Positions 1-8,050 of a stretch of DNA of 64,000 nt are shown here, piece after piece. Each line of letters starts with the position of its first letter. The stretch's first letter is position 1. The DNA comes from Terriglobia bacterium (GTDB lineage Bacteria > Acidobacteriota > Terriglobia > Acidiferrales > UBA7541): NCBI GenBank assembly GCA_020073705.1, contig JAIQES010000012.1, positions 1 to 64,000 on the forward strand, in the 5' to 3' direction. Position numbers and translations under genes: made by a program. The notes below the pieces were generated by a model. It was not told where the DNA came from. It saw only the letters and a program-made list of their open reading frames with translations, and ran no database searches.

Positions 1-2
1 CC

Positions 3-1081
3 TTACGCAACCTGCTCCTGCTGAGTCAACGACGGATTCAGTTTGCGCTGCAGGATTCCCAGTTCCCGGTAGTCTTTCCCCCGCCGGAATTTCTTTTCCG
101 CTTCGAGTAATCCGGTTGCGGTCCAGCGCAGCACGTGGTCCCCGGCTGGCCAGCGCTTCACGTTCCGTGCCACGCGCTCGACGGTGGAAAGACACGACTC
201 GACCGGATTCGTCGAAGCTAACGTTCTTCGCAACAGTGTTGCCACGCCCAGTCGGTGCACGGTGAGCGTTTCCTCCAGTCCTTCTTCCAGGCTGCGCGCC
301 GCGCTCGGATTGATCCGTTCCAATTGCCGGAAGATTTTCTCCAACTCGGCTTTGGCCTCCGCGTAGCTGGTCATCGCGTACGCGTTGCGGATTCTCCGGT
401 CCGTATCACCCGGGGCGCTCTTCGGCAAATGCTCTTTCAAGTTCCGCCGCTTGTGAATCTGGGAGCGCCGCACTTCGGCGCGCTCGCCGAACACTCGTTC
501 GAAGCAGCCCGCAGAGCCTTGGCCCCGTCGATCACAAACAAGTAGCGTGTTTCTGAATTTAGGCCGCGCGCCACCAGGTCTACCGGCAGCTCTTTTACGA
601 CGGTGCTGTTCTCCGTCGCGCCCTGCCATAGCCCCCAAACGTGTTTTTTTCCACTGCTCTCGATGCCCAGCGCCACCACCAGCACCTGCTTGCCAAGATG
701 AAACCCGTCGATCAGGATGGCCACCAGGTCCAGATCGTCGAGTTTCTTCTCACACAGTTTCTCCAACGGTGCCGCGCTGGCCTGCACGAACTGGCGGCTC
801 AGCTCACGCTGGATTTCTCGATCTCGTAGCCCTCCAGCACGCTGTCAACCGCGCGGTGATAGTTCCGCGAGGTCAGCCCGGCCACGATGCCTTCCCGCAC
901 CGCTGGCTGCCGTCGGCCGTCGTGTTGCAGCCGCCCATAACTGTCGAGCTGAACTTCTTCGCCTTGGCGCGTGCGTACCCGCGGAGGCTCGACGGCCACT
1001 TTCTGCCCGGCAAACACCACGTAGCCCGATTGCTGACCCCAGCGCAAGCAACTCGACGCGGGAGATGAAGCTGATGCGCAT
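3..1081 (-). pseudogene. IS256-family (mutator-type) transposase, frameshifted relic
   Basis: Reverse-strand remains of a DDE transposase of the IS256/mutator family. The C-terminal part (window bases 3 to about 510) is intact and carries the family-typical run ASTNPVESCLSTVERVARN followed by KRWPAGDHVLRW. The middle part (LVAILIDG, LWQGATENSTVVKEL) and the N-terminal part (SGYVVFAGQKV, PRVRTRQGEEV) lie in other frames. Two lesions are visible. One is a tandem 5-bp duplication, GCTCA-GCTCA at 797-806, which breaks the frame and creates a stop. The other is a one-base frame change near 505-515. A further frame change may lie near 1040, so the true 5' end is unclear. The stop codon is present at 3-5, but the left flank of the element is outside the window, so terminal inverted repeats and target duplication cannot be judged. 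Almost certainly inactive. Confidence 0.85.
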
Positions 1082-1285
1082 GGGACGCTGGCCGTCGCGG
1101 AATGCGTTCCTTCTTCAAAGGTGATGTGATCGGACGCACCACTTTATGAGGTGCTAAGCTTAATCCGTCTTACCAAACGGACGAGCATTTTTCCGTGCTT
1201 CGGGGGGCACTGGTTAGATTCGGCACCACGATGACCGGAATCATAAATGACTAACGGCAATTTTCAGTGCACAGGAAGATTCCTA

Positions 1286-2923
1286 TTAAGGTACAAACTT
1301 TTGAGCGATTGGAAATGGCCGACCCAGGCCGAAAGCACGTGAAGTGATTTTCAGCCCTGGAGGTGCCTGCCGACGCTTGTATTCGTTGCGATCCACCCTA
1401 ATGGCGATGGAGCGAACTAATTCCAGATGGTAGCCATAACGGGCTGCAATTTCTTCCGGGCTATTCACGTCTTCTATATAGGCCTTCAGTATCCGGTCCA
1501 GGACGTCATAAGGAGGGAGAGAATCCTGGTCCTTTTGGTTTGGCCGGAGCTCGGCGGAAGGCGGTTTCTCGATCGACGCGTGGGGAATCACTTCCCTACT
1601 CTGATTGATCAATTCAGCCAAGGCATACACCATGGTCTTGGGGACATCCGACAACAAGGCGAGCCCTCCAGCCATGTCCCCGTAGAGCGTGCAATACCCT
1701 ACTGCCATTTCCGATTTGTTGCCGGTGCTGAGAACCATGGACCCGAATTTGTTCGATAAGGCCATGAGGAAATTCCCGCGTATTCGTGCCTGGAGATTCT
1801 CTTCGGTTACATCTTCCGGGCGGCCCTGGAACGGTTCCGATAATGCTGCCCGATACGAGTTAAAGACTTCCGAGATCGGCAACGTCAAAAACTCGATCCC
1901 CAGATTTTTGGCAAGCTGCCTGGCATCCGTGCGGCTGCCCTCGGAGGAATATGGTCCGGGCATGGAAACGCCGAGGACATTCTCCTGTCCAACGGCAGCA
2001 ACCGCAATGGATGCTACGACGGATGAATCGATACCCCCACTCAGTCCTACAACCACCTTCCGAAAGCCCGACTTGAATACGTAGTCACGGGTGCCACAGA
2101 TGAGCCCCTGGAGGGCAACATCAAGCTCCCCCGGCGGCTGCGGGTGCACATCTCCCGATCCCGTCTCTGTGTCGAAAAAGATGAGATCTTCTTCGAAAGA
2201 ACGTGCCTGGGCGGCCAAGCGGCCATCGGGCAGAATGACCAGGCTGCCGCCATCAAAGAGCAAACTATCATTTCCACCAACCTGGTTAACATAGATCACA
2301 GGCCGGGCATGGGTTTTCGCAAGAGATCGTAGCATGTCGACGCGCAAAGCACGCTTGTCGATGGTGTAAGGAGACGCCGATATATTGATGAGAAGCGTGG
2401 CTCCCTTCCCGACCAATTCGGCGACGGGGTTGCGTTCGTAGAGTGGCTTGGCCCAAAAATTTTTGTCATTCCAGACGTCTTCGCAAATGGTGATCCCGAG
2501 TTTCTGACCATGAAATGAAAATACGCTTTGCGTGCGCGCAGGCTGAAAATAGCGGGACTCATCAAAAACATCGTAAGTCGGCAGCAGCATCTTATGTTGA
2601 AGGAATGCGATATTTCTGTTCTCCAGCAGCGCGGCCGCATTTGCAGCCGCCTTTCCCGTGGACTCATTCGCGCGTCCTGCATATCCGACGATGGCCGCGA
2701 TCGGCAGCTTCTTGGCCAAACAGTTCAGCTCATTCTCATTTCGCGCGATGAATTGAGGGCGCTCGATCAAGTCAAGAGGCAAATATCCGCACAGGCTGAG
2801 CTCGGAAAATACGGCCAAATCGGCCCCACGACGCTGGGCGAGCTCCGTCAACTCCAGAATCTTCGCAGAATTTCCGACGAAGTCTCCGACAGTGGGATTA
2901 ATCTGCGCGAGCGCAATCTTCAT
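1286..2923 (-). CDS. nadE: Glutamine-dependent NAD+ synthetase
   Basis: Cytosolic enzyme that makes NAD+ from deamido-NAD+ and ATP, taking ammonia from glutamine. The 545 residues fit the two-domain bacterial form. The N-terminal nitrilase-type glutaminase domain has the triad Glu41 (in VFSELSLCGY), Lys111 (QHKMLLPTYD) and Cys147 (GITICEDVW). The C-terminal synthetase domain has the ATP-pyrophosphatase P-loop LSGGIDSSVVAS near residue 295 and the STGNKSEMAVGY segment typical of NadE. The start ATG is followed directly by the conserved KIALAQINPTVGD, which fixes the N-terminus. It is monocistronic here: the downstream neighbour is the transposase relic, and the next gene upstream has its own terminator. 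Confidence 0.97.
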   Translation of the reverse strand: MKIALAQINPTVGDFVGNSAKILELTELAQRRGADLAVFSELSLCGYLPLDLIERPQFIARNENELNCLAKKLPIAAIVGYAGRANESTGKAAANAAALLENRNIAFLQHKMLLPTYDVFDESRYFQPARTQSVFSFHGQKLGITICEDVWNDKNFWAKPLYERNPVAELVGKGATLLINISASPYTIDKRALRVDMLRSLAKTHARPVIYVNQVGGNDSLLFDGGSLVILPDGRLAAQARSFEEDLIFFDTETGSGDVHPQPPGELDVALQGLICGTRDYVFKSGFRKVVVGLSGGIDSSVVASIAVAAVGQENVLGVSMPGPYSSEGSRTDARQLAKNLGIEFLTLPISEVFNSYRAALSEPFQGRPEDVTEENLQARIRGNFLMALSNKFGSMVLSTGNKSEMAVGYCTLYGDMAGGLALLSDVPKTMVYALAELINQSREVIPHASIEKPPSAELRPNQKDQDSLPPYDVLDRILKAYIEDVNSPEEIAARYGYHLELVRSIAIRVDRNEYKRRQAPPGLKITSRAFGLGRPFPIAQKFVP

Positions 2924-2995
2924 AAGCGCCCTATAGGATACGGGGCAAGGCTATGCTTTGCAATGAGCTGGCAGTATCGAAGCGTTTCCAGGTAT

Positions 2996-3031
2996 CAAAG
3001 AAAATGAGCCCCCGCATTCATTCGCGGAGGC
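2996..3031 (-). terminator. Intrinsic terminator after the A-type Fe-S carrier gene
   Basis: Read on the reverse strand, GCCTCCGC pairs with GCGGGGGC (one G-T wobble, 8-nt loop) and is followed by TCATTTTCTTT. It lies about 45 nt past the stop of the Fe-S carrier gene and before the nadE start, in the right orientation to separate the two units. Confidence 0.7.
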
Positions 3032-3076
3032 CTATTTCGAAACGCATTATAAAATTGGGTGAACAGCGGGGTGCTC

Positions 3077-3400
3077 TTAGACGCTGAACGAGCTGCCGCA
3101 ACCGCATGTGCTTTTGACGTTTGGATTATTGAACTTGAAGCCCGCGCCCTCGAGGCTCTCGACATAGTCAATCGAGACATTTTCAAGGTACATCTCGCTC
3201 ATCTGGTCGACCAGGACCTTAAGCCCATCGAACTCGTAGACATTGTCCGTGGGATTCTCCTGATTCTCAAAAGCCATGTGATAGCTGAAACCGGAGCAGC
3301 CGCCACCCACAACGGCAACGCGCAATGCCACTGGCGCAGGATTCTGCTGGCTCATAATTTCCTTAACTTTCGACGTCGCTACTGGGGTAACTGTAATCAT
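3077..3400 (-). CDS. A-type iron-sulfur carrier protein (IscA/ErpA family)
   Basis: Small HesB/IscA-fold protein that receives and delivers Fe-S clusters to apo-proteins. Starting at the ATG at 3400 (MITVTPVATSKV) gives 107 residues. This places the three ligand cysteines at 35 (GGGCSGF), 99 and 101 (STCGCGSS), the same positions as in the classical IscA proteins, so this start is preferred over an in-frame TTG eight codons upstream. The C-terminal CGCG motif and the conserved aromatic/Asn segment FKFNNPNVKSTCG are present. No isc or suf genes are adjacent, so it is probably an ErpA-like stand-alone carrier. The family call is firm, while the choice between erpA and iscA is not. Confidence 0.93.
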   Translation of the reverse strand: MITVTPVATSKVKEIMSQQNPAPVALRVAVVGGGCSGFSYHMAFENQENPTDNVYEFDGLKVLVDQMSEMYLENVSIDYVESLEGAGFKFNNPNVKSTCGCGSSFSV

Positions 3401-3619
3401 TTGAGTCTTTTCACTCCCTGCCAATTTTTCCGGCGATATTGAAATACACGCATATCATACCATGATCTGCAAACGCCACACGCTGTAATGCCAAGTACAC
3501 ACTCCAGCCCGCACATATAAGATGCTCTCGCCTGACAAAAGGTTCCCGAAATCCAGGAATTGTGCCCGTAAGAGAACACCTTGGGGGAAAGGCGCTTGGG
3601 CTAGAGATCAAGGAATATC

Positions 3620-3887
3620 ATGGGAGCGCGAACTCCAGCGCAACCGAAATCGGATGCGCAGGCATGGAGTGATTACGTGGACAGGAAGAATAACGACATG
3701 GCCCAAGTACAACGACGCCAAGAGCCAGATTTTCAAAACTTTCAGTCTGGAAGTCAATCCGACATATGTCGTCTTGGGCGGTGACGGATCAATCTTCGGA
3801 AAGGTTTATGACACGGACCCACAGAGGAGCATCGCCTACCGGCTGAAAGATATTCTGGCAAAGCGGCCGGAACTAAATCCAAACTGA
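3620..3887 (+). pseudogene. Thioredoxin/TlpA-like protein, truncated and frameshifted relic
   Basis: Two frames together resemble the C-terminal half of a TlpA/redoxin-type protein. From an ATG at 3620 (AAGGA upstream) the sequence reads PKSDAQAWSDYVDRKNN. After a one-base shift near 3691-3700 it continues as TWPKYNDAKSQIFKTFSLEV, then NPTYVVLGGDGSIFGKVY with the cis-Pro-type NPTYV segment. The N-terminal CxxC active-site half is not found upstream. The second frame alone stays open from 3522, but its first 45 residues look unrelated to any protein. Recognition rests on pattern only. It could also be a short hypothetical gene. Confidence 0.45.
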
Positions 3888-3901
3888 AACGCCAAAAGAT
3901 T

Positions 3902-4387
3902 TCACATCTTGTACCGGCCGAGATCCTCATCGGAGAGGCCCTCGAGCCATTTGCGGAGTTCTTCGCTGGTGGATTTTTCGGAGATGGCGCTGGAAATCTT
4001 GGAACTCTTCAGAACTTCGTCCTCGACGAAAATGGGGCAATCGACGCGCAGGGCGAGCGCCAGAGCGTCGCTCGGCCGCGAATCAATCGACAGAATCTCG
4101 CCGTTCCGCTCCACCCAGATGAGCGCATAGAAAGTGTCGTCTTTCAAATCATTGACGACGACTTTCTGCACACGCACATCCAGACCAAGGAAAACGTTGC
4201 GCAGCAAGTCATGCGTCATCGGACGCGGTGTCTGTACTTTTTCAATTTCGAGCGCGATGGCATTGGCTTCATAAACCCCCACCCAGATCGGGAGCACAGC
4301 AGTTCCCTGCGCATCCTTGAGCACAACAATGGGCATGTTTGTGACCGGGTCCATCATGAGTCCGCGGATTTTCATCTCAACTTCCAT
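3902..4387 (-). CDS. Bifunctional nuclease (BFN/DUF151) family protein
   Basis: Small cytosolic protein of the BFN-domain family (PF02577). Members have been linked to RNase/DNase activity in plants, but the bacterial role is unclear. The domain fills the 161 residues: MKIRGLMMDPVTNMPIVVL at the start, LPIWVGVYEANAIALEIE with the conserved I-G-x-x-EA-x-A-I pattern, then SRPSDALALALRVDCPIF. Translation may start at the fifth codon (MKIRG). The stop of this gene and the start of the gene after it in transcription are not coupled: miaB ends at 4406, 18 bp before this ATG, so the two are probably co-transcribed with miaB first. Confidence 0.9.
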   Translation of the reverse strand: MEVEMKIRGLMMDPVTNMPIVVLKDAQGTAVLPIWVGVYEANAIALEIEKVQTPRPMTHDLLRNVFLGLDVRVQKVVVNDLKDDTFYALIWVERNGEILSIDSRPSDALALALRVDCPIFVEDEVLKSSKISSAISEKSTSEELRKWLEGLSDEDLGRYKM

Positions 4388-4405
4388 GGCTGCCTCCCCG
4401 GACGC

Positions 4406-5809
4406 TCAAGTGACTTCCTCACCGACAAGGCTGTTGGGACTTGCGCGGGTGACGCGCACATGGACATATTGTCCCAAAAGGTCCGAGTGCGGCGAAGCGA
4501 AATTTAGGATGCGGTTGCTGGAACTGCGACCTGACCACTGACCGGGGCGCCGTGAGGCCCCATCCACGAGAACCTCAAATGTTTGACCGACCAACGCGTC
4601 ATTGCGGACGATCTGGATTTCGCGCTGGCGTTCCTGCACCACGGCCAGCCTCCGCCCCTTCTCTTCCTCGGGAACCGCATCGGCCAAATGCACCGCCGAA
4701 GTATTTGGCCGGGGCGAATACTGGAATGCAAACACGCCATCGAACTGCGCAGCATCGAGCAAGGAGAGCGTCTCCTCCACATCCTGCTCGGTCTCGCCGG
4801 GGAATCCCACGATGATGTCGGAGGTCAAACTGATGGAACGACGGCCCGAACGGATCAGCGCAATCTTTTCCAGATACTCTTCCCGCGTGTACATTCGTTG
4901 CATGGCGCGCAAGATGCGCGACGATCCGGATTGCACCGGAAGGTGGACGTGGTCGCACAGGGCCGGTACGGAATCTATCGCCTCGACAATGTCCCGGCCG
5001 AAGTCTCGCGGATGAGATGTCGTAAACCGCACGCGGCGGATTCCGGGCACCGCTGCAACCGCGACGAGAAGCTCCGCGAAGCTCATTCGCCGCGCCGCCG
5101 GATCTTGATACGAATTGACGGTCTGGCCCAGGAGTTGAATTTCGGAGTATCCCGCGCCGGCCAATTTCCGAACTTCTTCCAAAATCAAAGCGCTCGAACG
5201 GCTGCGCTCCGGCCCTCGCGTGTACGGAACGACGCAGTACGCGCAGGTCTTGTCGCAGCCTTCGATAATGGTCAGATACGCGCGGAACGGGTTATCGCGC
5301 CTGGTCATTTCCGTCTCAAAGGTTTCGTCGGTATGGGTACCCAGCCCGGTGACCCGGCGATTCCCTGCTTCGAGATCCTCGAGAAGTTCCGGCAATTTAC
5401 TGTAGCTGGCCGAGCCGCATACCAGATTCACCCACGGCGCGCGCTCGAAGATCTCTTCGCCTTCCTGCTGTGCGACACAACCCAGGACACCGATGATCTT
5501 TCTGCTGTCCGGCCGTTTCCTGAATTCTCCCAGACGCGAGAAAACCTTATGTGCCGCCTTTTCGCGGATGCTGCACGTGTTATAAAACACCAGCTTCGCC
5601 GCGTCGAGACTCTCGACCTGCCGATACCCGCGCCCGAGCAGGACTCCTGCGACTTTCTCAGAGTCATGAACATTCATCTGGCAGCCAAATGTCTCGATAT
5701 AGAACGTGCGGCTGTCCCCCGCTGAACTGGCGGGAGTATGCGCAACGTCTGGTGTCTCCGGCCGAGGGCCAGTTAAATCGCCGAGGCGGAAATCGAATGA
5801 TTGCGGCAT
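4406..5809 (-). CDS. miaB: tRNA-2-methylthio-N6-dimethylallyladenosine synthase
   Basis: Radical-SAM methylthiotransferase that converts i6A37 to ms2i6A37 in tRNAs reading UNN codons. The frame stays open well upstream, but ATG 5809 has an AAGGAG ribosome-binding site six bases before it and gives a normal 467-residue protein. The N-terminal UPF0004 domain has Cys43, Cys79 and Cys111 for the auxiliary cluster (FGCQMN, YNTCSIR, GVLGCVAQ). The radical-SAM CxxxCxxC is Cys185/189/192 in GCDKTCAYCVVPYTRG. A C-terminal TRAM domain begins around ALVGQTFEVLVDG. About 40 residues precede the first cysteine motif, a modest N-terminal extension. It is divergent from the tol operon. Confidence 0.97.
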   Translation of the reverse strand: MPQSFDFRLGDLTGPRPETPDVAHTPASSAGDSRTFYIETFGCQMNVHDSEKVAGVLLGRGYRQVESLDAAKLVFYNTCSIREKAAHKVFSRLGEFRKRPDSRKIIGVLGCVAQQEGEEIFERAPWVNLVCGSASYSKLPELLEDLEAGNRRVTGLGTHTDETFETEMTRRDNPFRAYLTIIEGCDKTCAYCVVPYTRGPERSRSSALILEEVRKLAGAGYSEIQLLGQTVNSYQDPAARRMSFAELLVAVAAVPGIRRVRFTTSHPRDFGRDIVEAIDSVPALCDHVHLPVQSGSSRILRAMQRMYTREEYLEKIALIRSGRRSISLTSDIIVGFPGETEQDVEETLSLLDAAQFDGVFAFQYSPRPNTSAVHLADAVPEEEKGRRLAVVQERQREIQIVRNDALVGQTFEVLVDGASRRPGQWSGRSSSNRILNFASPHSDLLGQYVHVRVTRASPNSLVGEEVT

Positions 5810-5999
5810 TCTATCTCCTTTAAATATTACCACAGTCAGCTGGCCTGGCCGTGGAGATGGGGAAATGCTCGGACTTGCATGCGGCAACCTTTGTTTTTGC
5901 CAATACATCGTATTACGAGGTGTTGCGTTGAACAGCACCATCAGGCACTTTTTCGCCTGTAATTGTTTGACCCCATTTTCAGCGTGTGCTAGGTTGCCC

Positions 6000-6728
6000 G
6001 TGGGGGCTATCGACCGTCTTTCTGAGGGGGAGACAATTCCACCACTAGGGTTTTTGCTGTTTGTAGGCCAACTCGGCACGCTGCTGGAACAAACAGGCTG
6101 GGTTGCTCGCGTAGTGCTCTTAATGCTGTTGGGTTTCTCGCTATTCTCCTGGGCGCTGATATTCCAAAAGTCGCGCATGTTCGCGCGAATGAATCAGCAG
6201 ACGGCGTTGTTCTTGCGTATTTTTCGCTCCAATAAGATTCTTCCCGACCCGAAACAGATGGGTGCGGGCGGTTCGCCGCTCGAGTCCCTCTATAGCGCCG
6301 GATACCGCGAGGTGGAAAGCCAGCTTCGCGGCGGAAGCCCGCACGGAAGAGTGACCAGTCTGAACGCCGTGACCGTCAGCATGCAACTCGCGGCTGCCGA
6401 TGAAGTGCGCAAAGCCGAAAAATACATGCCCTGGCTGGCGACCACGGGCTCGGTTACACCTTTCATTGGGCTGTTTGGCACGGTCTGGGGCGTGATGGAT
6501 GCATTCACGGGCCTAGGAACCGTCGGGGCCGCGAGCTTGCGAGCGGTTGCCCCCGGCATTGCGGAAGCCTTAATCACAACGGCGGCGGGGCTATTCACCG
6601 CGATTCCCGCTGTGATCGCATACAACCACTTTTTGCATGACATCAAGGATCTGGGCGCGCGAATGGATAGCTTTACGATGGAGGTCGTCACGCTGGTCGA
6701 GAAACTATACCCCGATCAACGGGCGTGA
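6000..6728 (+). CDS. tolQ: Tol-Pal system proton-channel subunit TolQ (ExbB/TolQ family)
   Basis: Inner-membrane subunit of the proton-driven Tol motor that constricts the outer membrane at division. The ExbB/TolQ fold is clear: helix 1 around VARVVLLMLLGFSLFSWAL, then a cytoplasmic loop, then the helix 2-3 core MPWLATTGSVTPFIGLFGTV and TTAAGLFTAIPAVIAYN. The start is uncertain. The frame is open from 5706, no good ATG with a ribosome-binding site is seen, and homology begins near 6050. GTG 6000 gives 242 residues, the usual size. It is followed after 50 bp by tolR, and the order Q-R-A-B-pal-cpoB confirms Tol rather than Exb. Confidence 0.9.
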   Translation: MGAIDRLSEGETIPPLGFLLFVGQLGTLLEQTGWVARVVLLMLLGFSLFSWALIFQKSRMFARMNQQTALFLRIFRSNKILPDPKQMGAGGSPLESLYSAGYREVESQLRGGSPHGRVTSLNAVTVSMQLAAADEVRKAEKYMPWLATTGSVTPFIGLFGTVWGVMDAFTGLGTVGAASLRAVAPGIAEALITTAAGLFTAIPAVIAYNHFLHDIKDLGARMDSFTMEVVTLVEKLYPDQRA

Positions 6729-6778
6729 CGGGCGGCAAGCGCGCGCATCGCCTGAAACTGTAAAGAAGGAAATTGAAA

Positions 6779-7195
6779 ATGGCCCACCTTTCTCGCCAAA
6801 CCGGCACATCTCTTTCGGACATCAATATTGTCCCTTTCGTGGACGTCATGCTTGTCCTTCTAGTGATTTTCATGATCACCGCGCCGATTCTGCAGTCCGG
6901 TATCGAGGTGGACGTCCCCAAAACAAAGACGGTCAAAGAGATCGCCGAGTCGCGAGTGGTTGTTTCCATTGACCGCGCTCAGCGAATCTACGTGGGCGAT
7001 GATGCCGTGAATATCCACGAATTGGGAAACAAGGTGCACACGCAAATGCGGAATTCGCAAGGCGAACCTGTCTACCTGCGCTGCGATAAGACCGTTCCGT
7101 TCGGCGCGTTTGCGCTCGTGGTGGACACGTTGCGGCAATCCAACATCCAAAATATCAGCGTGGTTACCGAGCCGCTCGACGATACTCCGCGCTGA
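6779..7195 (+). CDS. tolR: Tol-Pal system protein TolR (ExbD/TolR family)
   Basis: Single-pass inner-membrane partner of TolQ. Its transmembrane helix carries the proton-binding aspartate: DINIVPFVDVMLVLLVIFMI (Asp of the PFVDVML motif). A periplasmic domain follows the helix and contains the conserved VYLRCDKTVPFGAFALVVD. The 138-residue length is normal. ATG 6779 has AAGGA eight bases upstream, and an in-frame TTG two codons earlier is less likely. The gene is separated from the tolA-like gene by 7 bp. Confidence 0.95.
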   Translation: MAHLSRQTGTSLSDINIVPFVDVMLVLLVIFMITAPILQSGIEVDVPKTKTVKEIAESRVVVSIDRAQRIYVGDDAVNIHELGNKVHTQMRNSQGEPVYLRCDKTVPFGAFALVVDTLRQSNIQNISVVTEPLDDTPR

Positions 7196-7202
7196 GAGAG
7201 TC

Positions 7203-7997
7203 ATGCCCTATACCCCCATCCATCCCGGCGCAGATAGCTTGAAGAAGCCCCTGGTGTGGTCGCTCGGGTTCCATCTGATTCTGTTCGTCTCGCTAGGGGT
7301 TTCAACCATACTTTCACATCGCGGGAATCTCTGGGGAGGCCCCGGTGGCGACAACGCAGTCTCTGTCGGGCTGGTCGGCAAGCTTCCGGGTGTCCCGCTG
7401 CCCCATCCCGATGCCGTAACGACAAGCCGCGTCGTGGATACAAGTAAGGGGTTATACAAGTCCGAACCGCAGCCAAAACCAAAGGAAATCGAGACGGAGG
7501 CAAAGAAGATCCCGGAATTTACAAAGGAGAAGGCGCCGCATTATGTCACGCGCCCGTCCAAGACGCTTGAAGACACGACCCCTCCGCCACCGAATGCTAT
7601 CCCCTATGGTCAAGGCGGCACGCCATCGCTCCCCTACACGCAGTTCACGGTGAGCGGCGCAACGCAGGGAGGGATGGGGTTCACCGGCCCGGGAGGCGGC
7701 GATTTCACAGGACGGTTCCCCGCCTACGTGGACGCCGTGCGCAACCGCATCAGCAGCAACTGGCTGCAATCCAGCGTGGACCCGTCAGTCCGCTGGGCGC
7801 CGCGCACGATGTTCACGTTTCAGATCCTGCATGATGGAACGGTTACGAACGTCCAGCTCACGCAGTCGAGCGGCAACCGTTCGGTGGACAACTCAGCGCT
7901 GCGGGCCATCCTGAGTTCGAGTCCGGTATCGCCATTGCCGTCGAGCTACTCCGGCAACATTGTAACCGTCGAGTTCTGGTTTGAGTTTCGCCGCTAG
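7203..7997 (+). CDS. tolA: TolA/TonB-like periplasm-spanning protein
   Basis: Energy-transducing protein expected to link the TolQ-TolR motor to TolB/Pal. One N-terminal anchor helix (LVWSLGFHLILFVSLGVSTI, residues about 17-36) leads into a Pro/Lys/Glu-rich linker (residues about 80-130). A glycine-rich stretch comes next, and then a TonB/TolA C-terminal domain (about residues 175-264: TFQILHDGTVTNVQLTQSSG, IVTVEFWFEF). At 264 residues it is much shorter than enterobacterial TolA, whose long helical domain is replaced by the short Pro-rich stretch. ATG 7203 follows GAGAG. The function is inferred mainly from operon position plus the C-terminal domain. Confidence 0.85.
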   Translation: MPYTPIHPGADSLKKPLVWSLGFHLILFVSLGVSTILSHRGNLWGGPGGDNAVSVGLVGKLPGVPLPHPDAVTTSRVVDTSKGLYKSEPQPKPKEIETEAKKIPEFTKEKAPHYVTRPSKTLEDTTPPPPNAIPYGQGGTPSLPYTQFTVSGATQGGMGFTGPGGGDFTGRFPAYVDAVRNRISSNWLQSSVDPSVRWAPRTMFTFQILHDGTVTNVQLTQSSGNRSVDNSALRAILSSSPVSPLPSSYSGNIVTVEFWFEFRR

Positions 7998-8050
7998 CAA
8001 ATGCGGCAATGGGTTGAATTGTTCGAGCTTCACACAAAGGTGAGAGAATA

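Noticed and set aside
4583-5725. Forward open frame of about 380 codons opposite miaB
   Set aside because: Antisense shadow of a clearly identified radical-SAM enzyme.
5706-5999. Long N-terminal extension of TolQ from 5706
   Set aside because: It overlaps the miaB start and promoter region and has no transmembrane or conserved TolQ sequence before about 6050.
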